Positions 34,588-45,593 of a stretch of 64,000 bases of DNA are shown here, one piece after another (within the stretch, counting starts at the first letter, position 1; each line of letters starts with the position of its first letter). Both the position numbers and the translations under genes were made by a program. This stretch comes from Ganoderma boninense (lineage: Eukaryota; Basidiomycota; Agaricomycetes; Polyporales; Polyporaceae), in NCBI GenBank assembly GCA_002900995.3, contig CM035309.1, positions 1,928,389 to 1,992,388 of the forward strand, written 5' to 3'. The notes beneath the pieces were generated by a model. The model saw only the letters and a program-made list of their open reading frames with translations, had not been told where the DNA came from and did not search any database.

Positions 34588-36559
34588 GGTGGAGGGGATG
34601 CACAGGGATAGGTGGTCGTGATAATGCGATAATGGGTTGCTATATGCTGCGTTTAAAGTATGCTGCGGCCCGAAGGAGCTGCTGCTCGTCGTGGGGGGAG
34701 GGGGCGTTCCCGTTCCGGGAGTGACAAAGGCGGCGTGTGGGGAATGGAGAGGCCGGATTCGGTGAGATGTCGGGTCGCTGAGAGCTGGGGCGTCCTGGGC
34801 GTGAGGTGGTGAAGAAAGGCGGATCCCGGGGGGAGGGTCAAGAGTAGTCTGGGGAGGAGGCGGGATGGGAGAGGCGTGTCAAGAGCGCCGCGCGATGGGA
34901 GCCGCCCAGCGGAGGCCGCTGCATGCATAGCGTCATGTTTGTCCTTAGTTTGGCGGCCTCCGATCACGCCTCTCCCTGTGCCTTGCAAACGCTGCTCTCT
35001 CTCTTTCTCCGCATCGCACGTTCTTACTTCTCCCTGCGATTCCCGTCTCTTCATTCAAGTCTCCATTGTCAACCGCACTTCTCAAACGCCGGCTCATCGG
35101 TGCTTCTGGGGCACCGGATGCAGCGCTCATCGGCTGTGGCGCCGGTCATCGAGCCCTACCGCGAAGACTACCCGCAAGACAACGACAGACTAAGGTCTCG
35201 GGCCACATGCACTCAATTGTTGAACACAATCCATGATTGTTATAGGAACCACGTCTACTGGAGTGAGCGATCGTCGTGTCTGGAATAGGAGACCTCCCGT
35301 CGATCGAGAAGCGTAAAGGCAAATACTAACCTACTACCGCAGCAACTATTCTGCTGAACAATAGGCCAATAAGTAGGATCAGTACGATGGTGTGAGGGCG
35401 CTTTTGCGGTCGACAATAAGCAGATGGAGGTTGAGCGGCGGGCAATGGCCATTGGCAACAAGAGGGAGATGAGCAAAGGAGGCGATGATCCAACGAACGT
35501 GCGAACGGCCGATGCCGACCGAGTTTGTGCCCAACGCAGCCAACGCCAACTCCCGTGCAGTGGAAATGGTCACCACGACAGTCATCGAGGAGCCAGGTTC
35601 ATGCTCGTGTTCGCTGTCCCAACGACGTGAATCGTCTCGGAATTGCAAAGAGGGCACAATAGCCTATATCGGACACGCTTCGCCCGGGCCAAATGACTAT
35701 GTAGGATCAAATCCTTCCCGACAAAACGATCGCGGAATTGAACCCGGAGTGAGTAAGTTGAAGTAATGTAGTGCTAGCGAGCAATCGGCATCGCATGGTA
35801 GGGGTATAGGAATGCCGTGATAGAGACTGTGCATCACGAGGGGGATAAAGGGTATGTAAACAGCAACCGAAGGCTTAGGTACTCGACGGATTACGCCACA
35901 CTTATCGCCAGGCTTGACCACTTTGCAGGGCGTAGTCCCCAAGATGGCCTTTATGGCGACCCTAGGTTCAATCGTGGTCGAGTTCGCCGCCACATGGGAC
36001 GTCTGTGCGTGTTGGTTGTTGTTGTTTTGGTACGGTCATACCGTTGTTTGAGTATGGGTAGGAGGTAATAACTTACTGGATTCCGGATCGAGGGCCAGTC
36101 TACGTTTCGATGATGCTTCAGTGGGAGAGGGCGGCCCCTCGCATTAAATAGCGGATGAGGTCCAGGAATTTACGAGAGTCGAGTCTGGGTTATGGAAGCC
36201 GTGAGTGGGACATGATGGGTGTCGGGGTGGGAGGTGACAACCGTAGCGCCAGAGTCACGCGTCTCGTGCTCCGCGCGACGCGGGAGTAACGCGTTAGCGC
36301 TCTCAGGTCGGTGGTTGGAGGACGGAGGACTGTGGCGGTCGCTGTTTCCTCTCCTCACAGCATCCCTGTGCCAACGAAATCGTCATTGCAGGTTCAGAGT
36401 TGCATTAGCGGTGCTTTTACGTTCATGAAAGCACCTTACACGAAGCACAGTGAGGTGGAATGTTGAGGCGATGCAGGGAGATGGGCGGTGTATTCGGATA
36501 TTCAGTAAACTCTCGTATTCTAGCTGGGCCTGCAGTGTTCGGAACAACTCGCATGTTCG
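34588..36559. other. intergenic stretch, nothing recognised
   Basis: It contains the MAF1 promoter (immediately right of 34587; pyrimidine/purine-rich, no clear TATA box). Overlapping short ORFs on both strands lack recognisable content. Confidence 0.45.
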
Positions 36560-38130
36560 CCGCATGTTGTCCCAAGCCGTTCTGGAACAAAGGTAAAGGA
36601 GAAGAGGGAACATGACGACCAGCCGTTCGGGCGAGACGCCGTTTCGGAGTCTAAACTGCCGCAGCCCCATAAAGCTGCGCTCGGTCGTCCTTGTTCTCTC
36701 CACCCATCTTCCTTCCTCCCACATCCCACACCTCGCTCAGCGACCGCCCATCCTCTCCTCGAGCTCGCAAGGAGGTCATCCACCAGCCACCACCGTCGTG
36801 GTGGCTCGTCACCGACGGTGCCACAGGGGCTGCGGGTGGTTGGCAGCCTCATCCCAAGCTCAACCACCGCCGCCCTCTGGCCTCCATACTATAATCGACA
36901 CCTCTAGCCAACACTTTCCAACACATGGCACGTCGACAACGCCGCCGCCACAGCCCGCACATCGAACAACGTCGTCCCGCCACAATTTCCTGGGCGTCTG
37001 TGGTTAGCCCCCACCGACCACACCGACCTCGACGACGTTATGGACCACGAGTACAACAGCATCTACATTCCAGGCTTCCTTGGTACGTCGTCCTACTCCG
37101 ACATCGTCATGAGTGACGGGTGGGGCCCGTGCGTGAGGGTTTCGACATCTGGGCGCGAGCCGTACGCCGAACGTATGGCTGTGCGTGACGCCGAAGAGTA
37201 CAGCCCCAATCGGGCGACGATCCTCAAGCGCGTCCACGATCGAGTCGAAGCGCGGGGGAGTGTGGGCGACCGTACTTGTACCGTCATAATGTCCTACCCC
37301 GGCTGAGACTCGTCGTACCACAAATGCAACCACAAGGAGTCGAAGGAGGGTCATCGCCGCGACGCCGAAGAGTACAGCCCCAACCGGGCGAAAATCCACA
37401 AGCGCGTCCACGACGGCGTCGAGGCAATGAGGGTTGTGGCCGATCGTACTCCGCGTACCGTCACTATGCCCAACCCGAGTGCTAAGATCTGTCGTGAGGT
37501 AAAACAGCAGCCAGCCCGACGATCATGTCGTCGAAGAGTAATGCCCCAACCGGGCTACAATCCTCAAGCACGTCCACAACAAGGTCAAAGCGCGGAGTAG
37601 TATGGCTGACCGTACTTGTACCGTCAATCGTGGGTCATACTACTCCGGCTAGGACGTGTTGTGTCTCAAGACAACCGTGCCAGGAGCGACGCTGAAGAGT
37701 AGCCCCAATCGGGCGAAAATCCGCAAGTGCGTCAACAGCGCGGGTTAAGTTTGGGAATTTGGCTGATCGTACCTCGTGTACCGTCACTATGCCCTATCCC
37801 AGCTGAAACCCGTAGTGAGGCAGATTGAGCTCCAGGCCACCCAGAAACATTGAAGAGTAATGCCCCAATCGGGCGACATTTCTCAAGCACACCATAATAA
37901 TGTCGAAGCGCAGCGTAGCATGGATCGACCGTACTTGTACCGTCAATTATGACCTGCTACGCTGGCTAAGACCCTTGGTTCAAAACACGATGATGACGCT
38001 GCAGACTCAAGAGAAAAGCCCCAATCGGACATACTCTCAAGCGTGGTCTTATAATTGGGTCTCAGGGGGAGTGTGCGGGCGACAACCGGTACCCTTCATA
38101 GACGGTGTCGTTCCCTACCCCAACTCAAAC
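36560..38130 (+). repeat. dispersed repeat copy B with tandem palindromic units
   Basis: This segment matches copy A (4240-5770) in inverted orientation. The left part (about 36560-37130) includes the same 63-codon frame. From about 37190 the DNA is a tandem array whose units contain a block with GAAGAGTACAGCCCCAA(C/T)CGGGCGA, then a GTCGA(A/G)GC-type block, then the palindromic core. Cores lie at about 37267-37285, 37442-37461, 37608-37625, 37765-37785 and 37927-37944, that is 157-175 bp apart, with a decayed sixth near 38080. Each core sits inside an outer inverted repeat. For the 37608 core the arms 37593-37604 and 37636-37647 pair perfectly over 12 bp. For the 37927 core the arms 37911-37920 and 37955-37964 pair over 10 bp with a different sequence. 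Function is unknown; possibilities are subterminal binding sites of a DNA transposon or a satellite-like array. Confidence 0.78.
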
Positions 38131-39068
38131 CATACCGCCATAGCGGAGAAAAGAAGGACGATACCGAGCACCAGTCCAAGTTGGGAAAGGTCGGGAGTCC
38201 GCAGGGGTGGGGAAGGATTAATCAAACACTCACTTCCGAGGCCATCGCTTGGCCAAGTTGTGCCCCATTCGTTTAATGCGGGACTGGACACGCGGTGTTG
38301 TCGGCCACGACGTCTATATGCTGGCCCCTGAGGACGTAGTCAACAAACATGAAATTTGGTGGTGAACATCCAAAGGAGAGAATACTCAATATTGCAAAAG
38401 ATGCCAGCAAAACGAAAAGATTATCAAACAACCTCAATCTTTTGCCACACAAGGTTTGAACAAGAGGGGAAAATGTGATTACACACATGCGCAGATGAAT
38501 TCTTGCACAAGAAGAGCGAGGTCACATCAATGCGTAGGATGCCAAGTGGGATTTACACACAAAAAATGACGTACCAGGACATGTGTAAGGGACCACACTG
38601 AATGAGACCACGCCAGGGGTACACGAATCGAGTTTGCGCGCATATACGAAGGGACAATGGTGTATGCCACAACCAAGGTGATTGGCTAATGGAGCGAGCG
38701 AAGACTCACCGAGCTTTGTAAAAATCCGGCTAGTTACTGTGGCAGCTCACAAGCGGCGTTGGAATAGCATTTTTCTTGTTTTCTGTGAAGGTAGGGTTGA
38801 GTGCCACGAGGTTGTCTGAAAACGGTCAAGCAGGCGTAGAAAGCTCAGTTCGGAGTCCATAGGTTGCGAAGAGAGCAGGCAGACCGAGGGTTGACGGTCA
38901 GTCATAGTGGCATCTAAGTTGGGGAGCGGCGAAACAAGGGGATGGAGGCCAAATGGAGGCGGTCAACGCAGACATTCCGCAGAGACAATCTCGATTTGCG
39001 TTCGGTCGCAAGGACAGCCGGGAGCGCCCATTGCAGCTTCCTTCCACAAACTCCCAACGTTCCCTCCG
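38131..39068. other. intergenic stretch, nothing recognised
   Basis: No supported gene. An A/T-rich patch lies around 38340-38560. The right end carries the promoter of the next gene; an in-frame upstream extension from 38907 is not convincing coding sequence. Confidence 0.4.
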
Positions 39069-40157
39069 ATGATACCCAAGCACTCGAATCCCTTCGCGTT
39101 ACTCAACTCGACGGTTGTTGTTTCTCGTTCTGCTCTTCGCGACTCCGACGATGAGGAGGAGCCCACACAAACCGATCCGGAGCACGCCCAGATGTTGGCG
39201 CGTCTGCAAAATATCCTGAAGAGGTCGATCGAGGATGTGCTTCCCTCAGCCGCACCTGTGGGTAGCCAACGCGATGAGGATGCACCACGGAAGAAGAAGA
39301 GACGGAAGGTTGACAAGCAGCAGGCAGAGGGCGCAGAGCAGAAGATGGAGGGCGATGAGGAGGGCGCTGTTTGTACGTCTTGCGCACTGTGGACGTTGCA
39401 CTGCGTGTTTATGGAGTGCGACCGACATTAGCTTTCCGTCTGTTCTCTGGGAGTACGCAGCCAAAGCCAATCCTCCTTGCACCCAAGATCAAGTCATGGA
39501 TCGCGTACGTTTCTCGTCCATTGTGTAACGCTGGGTGAAGCTGATCCCGGAGCCAGCCCTAAGGGTCCCGCATTGGAGGATACTGCGGAGGAAGCAGGAC
39601 GCAGAGCGTCCCGTGCCCGGTCGATCGCTGTGGATTATGCATGGATTATGAACGAGTCCACGAAGCTAGACGTTGTGAGCCTTTGCCTGTGCCCGTACGT
39701 TCTCGTCTCATATCTGTGCCAGTCCCTTCTCAGCCGGTCGAAGACGGTTGCACACCTGCGGGCAGATGCATCACACGCAAATGCGCCTCTTCTTTTACTG
39801 GAGAAGACAAAATCTACTCCACCAAACCCGCCTCGAATCGCTAAATCTCATCCCGATGCCGCGATTGAGCCCTCCCCCCATGCTCACGACATATCGGAGT
39901 CTTGCTGCCCCATCGTCAAAGTGAGGGAGTCCTCAATAGAGAACGAGAACGGCAAGGCAGAGAGACGGAAACGACGGAGAAGCAAGGCTCATCAGAGGCC
40001 GCCAATCCAAGCGACGTTCTGGCGGCCTCCATCTGGTTTGGGTGGGAAGGCATTAGGATATGCCTGGGGTTACGCTGGCAGCCACCCACTCGAGCCAGGC
40101 GAGAGCCCACACTACACGCGAGACACTATGAAGAAGGCCGAGTATGAAGAAGCATGA
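39069..40157 (+). CDS. unidentified, probably nuclear protein; one unresolved splice junction
   Basis: Coding blocks are 39069..39372, 39432..39504, about 39541..39674 and 39723..40157. Block 1 starts MIPKHSNPFALLN and is acidic, then carries a basic KKKRRK cluster (a plausible nuclear localisation signal). Block 2 reads SFRLFSGSTQPKPILLAPK, a conserved-looking core. Block 3 contains a charged helix RRASRARSIAVDYAWIM. Block 4 is Lys/Arg-rich and ends with ATFWRPPSGLGGKALGYAWG and a polar tail. The junctions of blocks 1-2 and 3-4 keep frame with GT...AG ends. Between blocks 2 and 3 the best donor (39505) and acceptor (39539-39540) differ by one base from what the frame needs, so either a base is missing or the splice is unusual. 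The ~36 bp gap would also be a very short intron. I do not recognise the family. The stop lies only 32 bp from the CDC16 stop on the other strand. Confidence 0.6.
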
Positions 40158-40189
40158 TTCATCCTTGTCTTCAACCTACACGCTGCAAT

Positions 40190-42950
40190 CTACAAGCTGG
40201 TGTCCTCGAAGTCCTCACCCGGCGACATGGCCTTGGCGATCTGTTTCCCCTTGTCCCGATGCTCACGCATCTGCTTCTCCCAGCTCTCCTCGCCGCCTGG
40301 CGGACCTTTCCACCCGAATGGGCCCATATCTGCGCTCGCTTCAAGTGCCATCTCGAGCAGCTCGAGGACGTAACCATTGATGGGGTCGATGCTGAGTGCC
40401 TATATGCACGTGTCAACACAGGCGGGGATAGAGTTATAGAAAGAGGGCAGGGTACGAACCTCGTGGTATCGGACGATGGCCGCCTCGACGTTGCCGAGGA
40501 GGTGTTGCGTTACGCCCATAAAGGATATCGCGGTCACGTTTCGGTAGTCGATGTCCAAGACTCGTTGGTAGGCCGCCTTGGCCTCGTCCAGTCGACTAGA
40601 CAGGATGGTACGGATCAGCACACATGCCAATAGAGATTCCACGTTGGTTTCTCACCCTAATCGTCTAAGAGCCGTGCCCAGGTTGAGGAACGTTGGTATC
40701 CACGCCTTTTGGGATGACTGAACGACCTGCGCAAGGTCTATTGCGCTCTCGAACAGCTTCGCAGCAGTCTCGTAGCTAGCCACAACACCGTCAGTTCAAT
40801 TCAGCCACAAGGATCAAAATAAAGGCTACGCACTCTTCCTTCGTGAACGCCATGACTCCGCGCTCGTTGAACAACAGTGGGTCCGCGTCGCACATGTGCT
40901 GCGCGGCGAGCAACGCCTCCTCCGCCTGGTGCTGGTTCGAGAGGATAATCTGCTCCATGCCGACGAACATGAGCGGCATATGCGATCCCGTGTACAGCCG
41001 CGCGCACGTCGAGTACGCAGTGACTGCATGCTCGTGCTCTCCCTCGAATGAGAAGGCGTGCGCGAACGCGACCCACGCTGGCGCGAAGCGCGGGTCCATG
41101 AGCGACGTCTTGGAGAAGTACGTGCGCGCCTCCTGATACTTGTGGATGCACATGTACCAGATGCCGACCGCGTACCACGAGATCGCGTTCTCAGGCTCGC
41201 GTTCGACGAGCTCGTGAGCGAGGAGGAAGAGCTTCGGGTTGAGGTGTGAGAGGTGGTACATGCAGGCGATGTGGAGCGGCATCGTGTTTTTGTGTACGCT
41301 CACAAGGCTGAGGATTCTGAGATAGAGTAAACGGAGTTAGCTTAATATCGAAGTAAGCAAGAGGTGGTGCATACCGAGAGGTAACCGCAAAGCAGTCTGC
41401 CCAACGAAGCTGGGTGTATAATGCATCCGCGAAACTGAACAGAACGTCAGGGTTGTCTCCAAGTCCGTACTCGTCCACAAGACGTTTTCGAATAAGCGCA
41501 TGTTCTTCTGTGTGTTTGTATTTGCGTAGTCGTGATTGGTATGCCAGCCGCACGAAGTCCGCATCGGCGGGTGTTTGTTCGCGATAACCTAGATGCGCCA
41601 CAAACTCCCATTCTGCGCGCGAGGGAGTGAGAAAGGAGTGGTCGCCGCGACGGGATTGAACGCATACCTTCATCGGGAGTCATCATCTCGCCACTAACGA
41701 GCTGCTCGAATGCCTCGTAGCACTTGACATCAAGCGCGAGAGCTTCCATGAAACACTGTTTCGCCTGGTCGCCTCGATTGAGCTTTAGCATGAGCAGTCC
41801 CCGCAAGTTGCACATCGATGCTTCAATCTGTGCTTGACCATCAGGCCCACCGAGACTGTCGAAAAGACCAGCCCGTACATGCCTTTATGCCCCCATCCAC
41901 GTTCTGTACTTGCGGGCCTTGCTCCTCGTCTCTGAACGGATTCGACTCTCCAAGTATCTCCAACGCATCGCTCCATTTTCCCTGCCGCATCTGGCACTGC
42001 GCGGCGAGGTATCGGCACGCGACACTCATGTCGACCAAGCGCGACACGCCGTCCTCGTGTTGAATCGCGACGTCAATCATCTCCCCAGGTCCCATCGGCA
42101 GGCGTTGCACTCCAGGTGCGAGTAGTCCGCCAGCAGCGGGGCCGATGGGCGATGGCGAGGGCGGCATTTCGCGACCCTTGCCCTTAGCATTCGCAGCAGC
42201 TGGCGCGAAGGGTGGTTGAGAGGGACCGCCGTTCATTTGTGCGAGCGGGCCTACTTGAGGCGGGGCAGTGGGGAAGGGGCGCGTGAGGAGCCTCTCGGCG
42301 CGCGAGTATTCATGCTTGAGGAAGTACGTCTGCGCGAGCCAGAACGCATCGTTCGGGTCGTCTATCGCAAACACAAACTAGTGTCAAGGCGCCGGAGGAC
42401 GACAAGTGCGGGCATAGAGAGGCGAACGACAAACACTCACTTGTCCAGCTGACGATCTTGTCGCCCCAGAACGCGGCCGAGTCGTACAGGTGTTGCATGA
42501 GCGCATCGTGGCGCCAGAGTCGCATGCGGCCCACGATTCCCCACCTCGCGCGTCGCCGTCCTCCTCATCCCCTTCGTCGTCTGCGTCGTCCTGGTCCTGA
42601 AACACGTCTGTCGTATCGTTCGCGAGTGGATGCCTTCCGCCTCCCGTCCCTCCACCAGCCCCGATCTTCTTCGGGGTCCGCCGACCCTTGCGTGGGGACG
42701 TGCGGAGGGGAGAGGTCTGGAGGATCGAGCGGCTCGGATCAAGGTAGGAGTATGAGTAGGCCGCGACGCTGCTCGAGGTCGCGTTAGCGGACGCGTCTGC
42801 GAGGGAGTTGAGGAGCGGCTGGGGCCCGAAGGAGAAGGACGAGTTGATGGAGTGGCGGGGCCCAGTGGGGTGGTTGGCATTGTTGGTACGCGATCCTGAG
42901 GGCGAGGGAGCCCGGGGAATTGCGAAGCCCGTTGGGGGCGTAGCGGCCAT
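40190..42950 (-). CDS. CDC16: anaphase-promoting complex subunit Cdc16/Apc6 (TPR protein), with an apparent frameshift
   Basis: Eight exons, complement(40190..40399, 40460..40595, 40656..40775, 40834..41316, 41375..41612, 41668..41827, 41883..42361, 42441..42950). Cdc16 is a tetratricopeptide scaffold of the APC/C ubiquitin ligase that drives mitotic exit. Matches to fission yeast Cut9 are clear: [81 protein letters not shown] long Ser/Pro-rich N-terminus includes [10 protein letters not shown], a possible Cdk site cluster. Within exon 1 the frame must shift by one base at a run of four C (42539-42542, plus strand): the N-terminal frame and the frame of [20 protein letters not shown] are out of register and no intron fits. 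With that one base the model sums to 778 aa. The intron 41882..41828 starts GCATGT, a GC-AG intron. Confidence 0.92.
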
Positions 42951-43227
42951 GGCGCACTCGGATAAACCTATTCAACGTCGGCGATGCTGGAAGGAACTTT
43001 GAGATCGGCGCGACAGGGACGAGGCTGCGGAGATGGAGGTGGAAGACGAGGAGAGAGGCGCGAACGACGCGCGTGAACGCGTCCCAATCTCAAGACCACG
43101 TGGCCATCGTGTTTTGGGCGCTTACGTGTCTTCCCAGCCAATTTTTGGTGTGTCGCGCTCATTGCTCTGTTACTCGTCTCTATCCTTCCAGTCATCCTCT
43201 CCTTCGCGCCTTCCCCACTCCGGCAAC
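42951..43227. promoter_or_regulatory. bidirectional promoter between CDC16 and NOP15
   Basis: Only 277 bp separate the two ATGs, so the core promoters must share this DNA. It is GC-rich with no TATA box. A pyrimidine-rich stretch before 43228 probably marks the NOP15 start region. Confidence 0.55.
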
Positions 43228-44772
43228 ATGGCTAAGGCTGCTACGGATAAGACACAAAAAGTCACCAAAAAGAAGTCCCAGCAGGAACTCAAGGCAGACG
43301 CGCCCCCCAAAACTAGGAAGGCCAAACAGGTCGAGGACGAGGCCGCTCCTCCTCCCGTTGACCCTTCGCCTTCAAAATCCAAGAAGGAGAAGAAATCGAA
43401 AGATTCTATGAAGGAGGCGGAGGGGCCTCAAGCTGCTGTAACGCCTGGGAAGAAAGAGAAGAGCGGGAAGGGAGCGGCGAGGGTGGTCCAGCCGGAGGAT
43501 GAAGTTGTTGAGGATGAGGCCGGGGCAAAGGCTGGAACGAGGGGGAAGAGAAAGGCTGCAGAGGCTGAGGACAAGGTTGCAGAGGTAGCGAAGCAGACGA
43601 AGAAGAAGCGGAAGAGCGTCACGGTGGATGACGGCGAGGATGTACCGCTCGCTCCCAAGGTGAAGGAATCGAAATCGACACCCGCTGTTGTGGAGCCCCC
43701 ATCATCTCCCGCGAAGCCTATACTGAAGGAGGCGAAGCAAGAGAAGAAGGCGAAGCGTGTCAAGGTCGCTGAACCCGAGCCCGAGCCCGAAGCTGAAGAG
43801 GAGGAGGAGGAAGTTGCGGAGAACGAGGCGGAGGAGTTCTACGGCTTCGAATCCGACGACGACGATTCCTCTGATGAAGAGGTGGACGAAATTCCCGGCA
43901 TTGATCTGGGGAAGCTACCGACCATAGCAAAGGACGATGCGACGGTCAAGCGGAAGTTGGAAAAAGCGAAGCGGAAACCAGTACGTTCAATCAACACCCC
44001 ATTCCTTATCAACGCAGTGAGACGTTCCATTCATGCTCACCTTCACGCCTATAGACAGAAGACCGAGGTGTTCTCTACCTTGGCCGTATACCCCACGGAT
44101 TCTATGAGGACCAAATGAAGGCATACTTCTCGCAGTTTGGTAATGTCACTCGCATAAGGGTTTCTCGAAACAAAAAGGTGTGTCCGGGGACTGTACTCGC
44201 TTCCTTACGATGATGTCACTAAGTGCGTCCCATAGACCGGCAAACCAAAGCACTACGGCTTCGTCGAGTTTGATTCGTCCTCCGTCGCCCGGATTGTTGC
44301 CGACACGATGGACAACTACCTCCTCATGGGCCACATCCTCACGTGCAAGGTTATCCCCAAGGATCAGGTGCACCCTGAACTATGGGTAGGGGCGAACAGG
44401 AAATGGAGGCCCGTTCCCCGCGACCGTGTTGCGCGTGTTGCCCACAACAAGGTGCGTCGTCACGTCCCCATCACTTCTCTCCTCGTATCCCAGTCCCGCC
44501 TCTGGGTCTTTTCCATTCCCTGAAGACGAGCGAAGCTGATGTGCCGTATACTATGTAGCCGAGGACGGAGGAAGAGCTCGAGAAGGCGGAGACGCGGCTG
44601 CTGAAACGTCAGGAACAGCGGAAACGCAAGCTCGAGGAGGCCGGGATAAAATATGACTTCGAAGCCATTGCTTATGTGGGTTTCCTACGTTGTATTTTAA
44701 CCTCACTTATCGTGCTGAACGCGCTGGTGCCGCTTTTTGCAGAAAAAGAAACCTAAACCAACCGATGCATAG
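43228..44772 (+). CDS. NOP15: Nop15/NIFK-type RRM protein of 60S ribosome biogenesis
   Basis: Five exons, 43228..43980, 44055..44177, 44236..44451, 44559..44675 and 44743..44772, sum to 1239 nt (412 aa). Nop15 is a nucleolar RNA-binding factor of pre-60S particles, needed for ITS2 processing and 7S/27S pre-rRNA maturation. The single RRM spans about residues 255-330, with RNP2 LYLGRI, RNP1 KHYGFVEF and the family-typical end [12 protein letters not shown], then [17 protein letters not shown] and a Lys/Glu-rich helix [21 protein letters not shown]. The C-terminus ends KKKPKPTDA in a 10-codon last exon. The first ~250 residues are an unusually long Lys/Glu/Ala/Pro-rich tail, with [14 protein letters not shown] and DDDDSSDEE tracts, much longer than in yeast Nop15 and typical of basidiomycete versions. 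Divergently transcribed from CDC16. Confidence 0.95.
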
Positions 44773-45216
44773 GTTCTCCCGGTGGGCAAGGTATCAATCT
44801 TTGGCACTGCGCACGTTGAGCTCTGTACTGTGCTGTACCGCTATGGGTTTCAAACAACGAACGTTGGTCAGAGCGTTGGGGGGAGATCTCCAGCTCTGGC
44901 ATAATGGTTTCAGACATTCCAGCATGATGGACTGCTCGAAACACGAGGCAGACAGTTGAACGGTCGCATCGTGGCGTGGCCCTGTAAGCACTCGCTGAGC
45001 ACGCATTCTTGGCCAAACGGCTGGCTGCAGGGAGGGCGGCCCGTCGGTCGCACAAGCTCACAATGTCATGCGGTGAATAGACCTGAACACACTTCGCACG
45101 AGGTCTGCCACCTAATGCCGCAGCTGTCCGCGCTGTCGATTTCTCTGTATGATGCTCTCTATGTTTGTCTCTCCCCTGGCAAATGACTAGGGGGATGACT
45201 AACCTCTCTTCAACAG

Positions 45217-45333
45217 CTTCGGGGTGTTCAGCTCGAGTCGCGCCTGTTATCTCTGGGTCGTGGAATCCTACGGCCACGTCTACGGGATCCTATTCAAGCT
45301 CGGATCCAGGGACGAGAACCGGCGGAATGTCTG
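45217..45333 (+). pseudogene. possible orphan exon interrupted downstream by the retrotransposon
   Basis: The frame between an acceptor (TTCAACAG at 45216) and a donor (GTGAGT at 45334) reads 117 nt, with sequence such as CYLWVVESYGHVYGILF. It looks protein-like, but no matching exons are found upstream, and immediately to the right (45378) the LTR element begins. It could be a gene fragment, the end of a broken gene, or chance. Otherwise 44773-45377 holds nothing I recognise. Confidence 0.25.
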
Positions 45334-45377
45334 GTGAGTGTGCCCTTCGGGTGCTGAGCTCCCTATCCATGGCCCAT

Positions 45378-45593
45378 TGTAAGACTCACTCCCTTCACCT
45401 TACCTACTTCACTTAGATTACGTACATACTTATATACCCGCACGCCCTGATATCGTGTTTCCCCAGTTCTCTCTCACACGATATCAGGTACGAGACTCAC
45501 CCACATGTATCTAGAGTTCTCTCTCACACGATATCAGTATCTTTTCCTGTTCTCTCGTAGGCCCGAGTGTTGGAGGCATTCCGCCTTCTTCCA
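45378..45593 (+). repeat. left LTR
   Basis: 216 bp, bounded by TG...CA. It contains a perfect 13-nt inverted repeat (CCTGATATCGTGT ... ACACGATATCAGG) around a short loop, and a second direct copy of the right arm with its upstream AGTTCTCTCTC. A TATATA (about 45430) could be the element's promoter. Confidence 0.95.
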
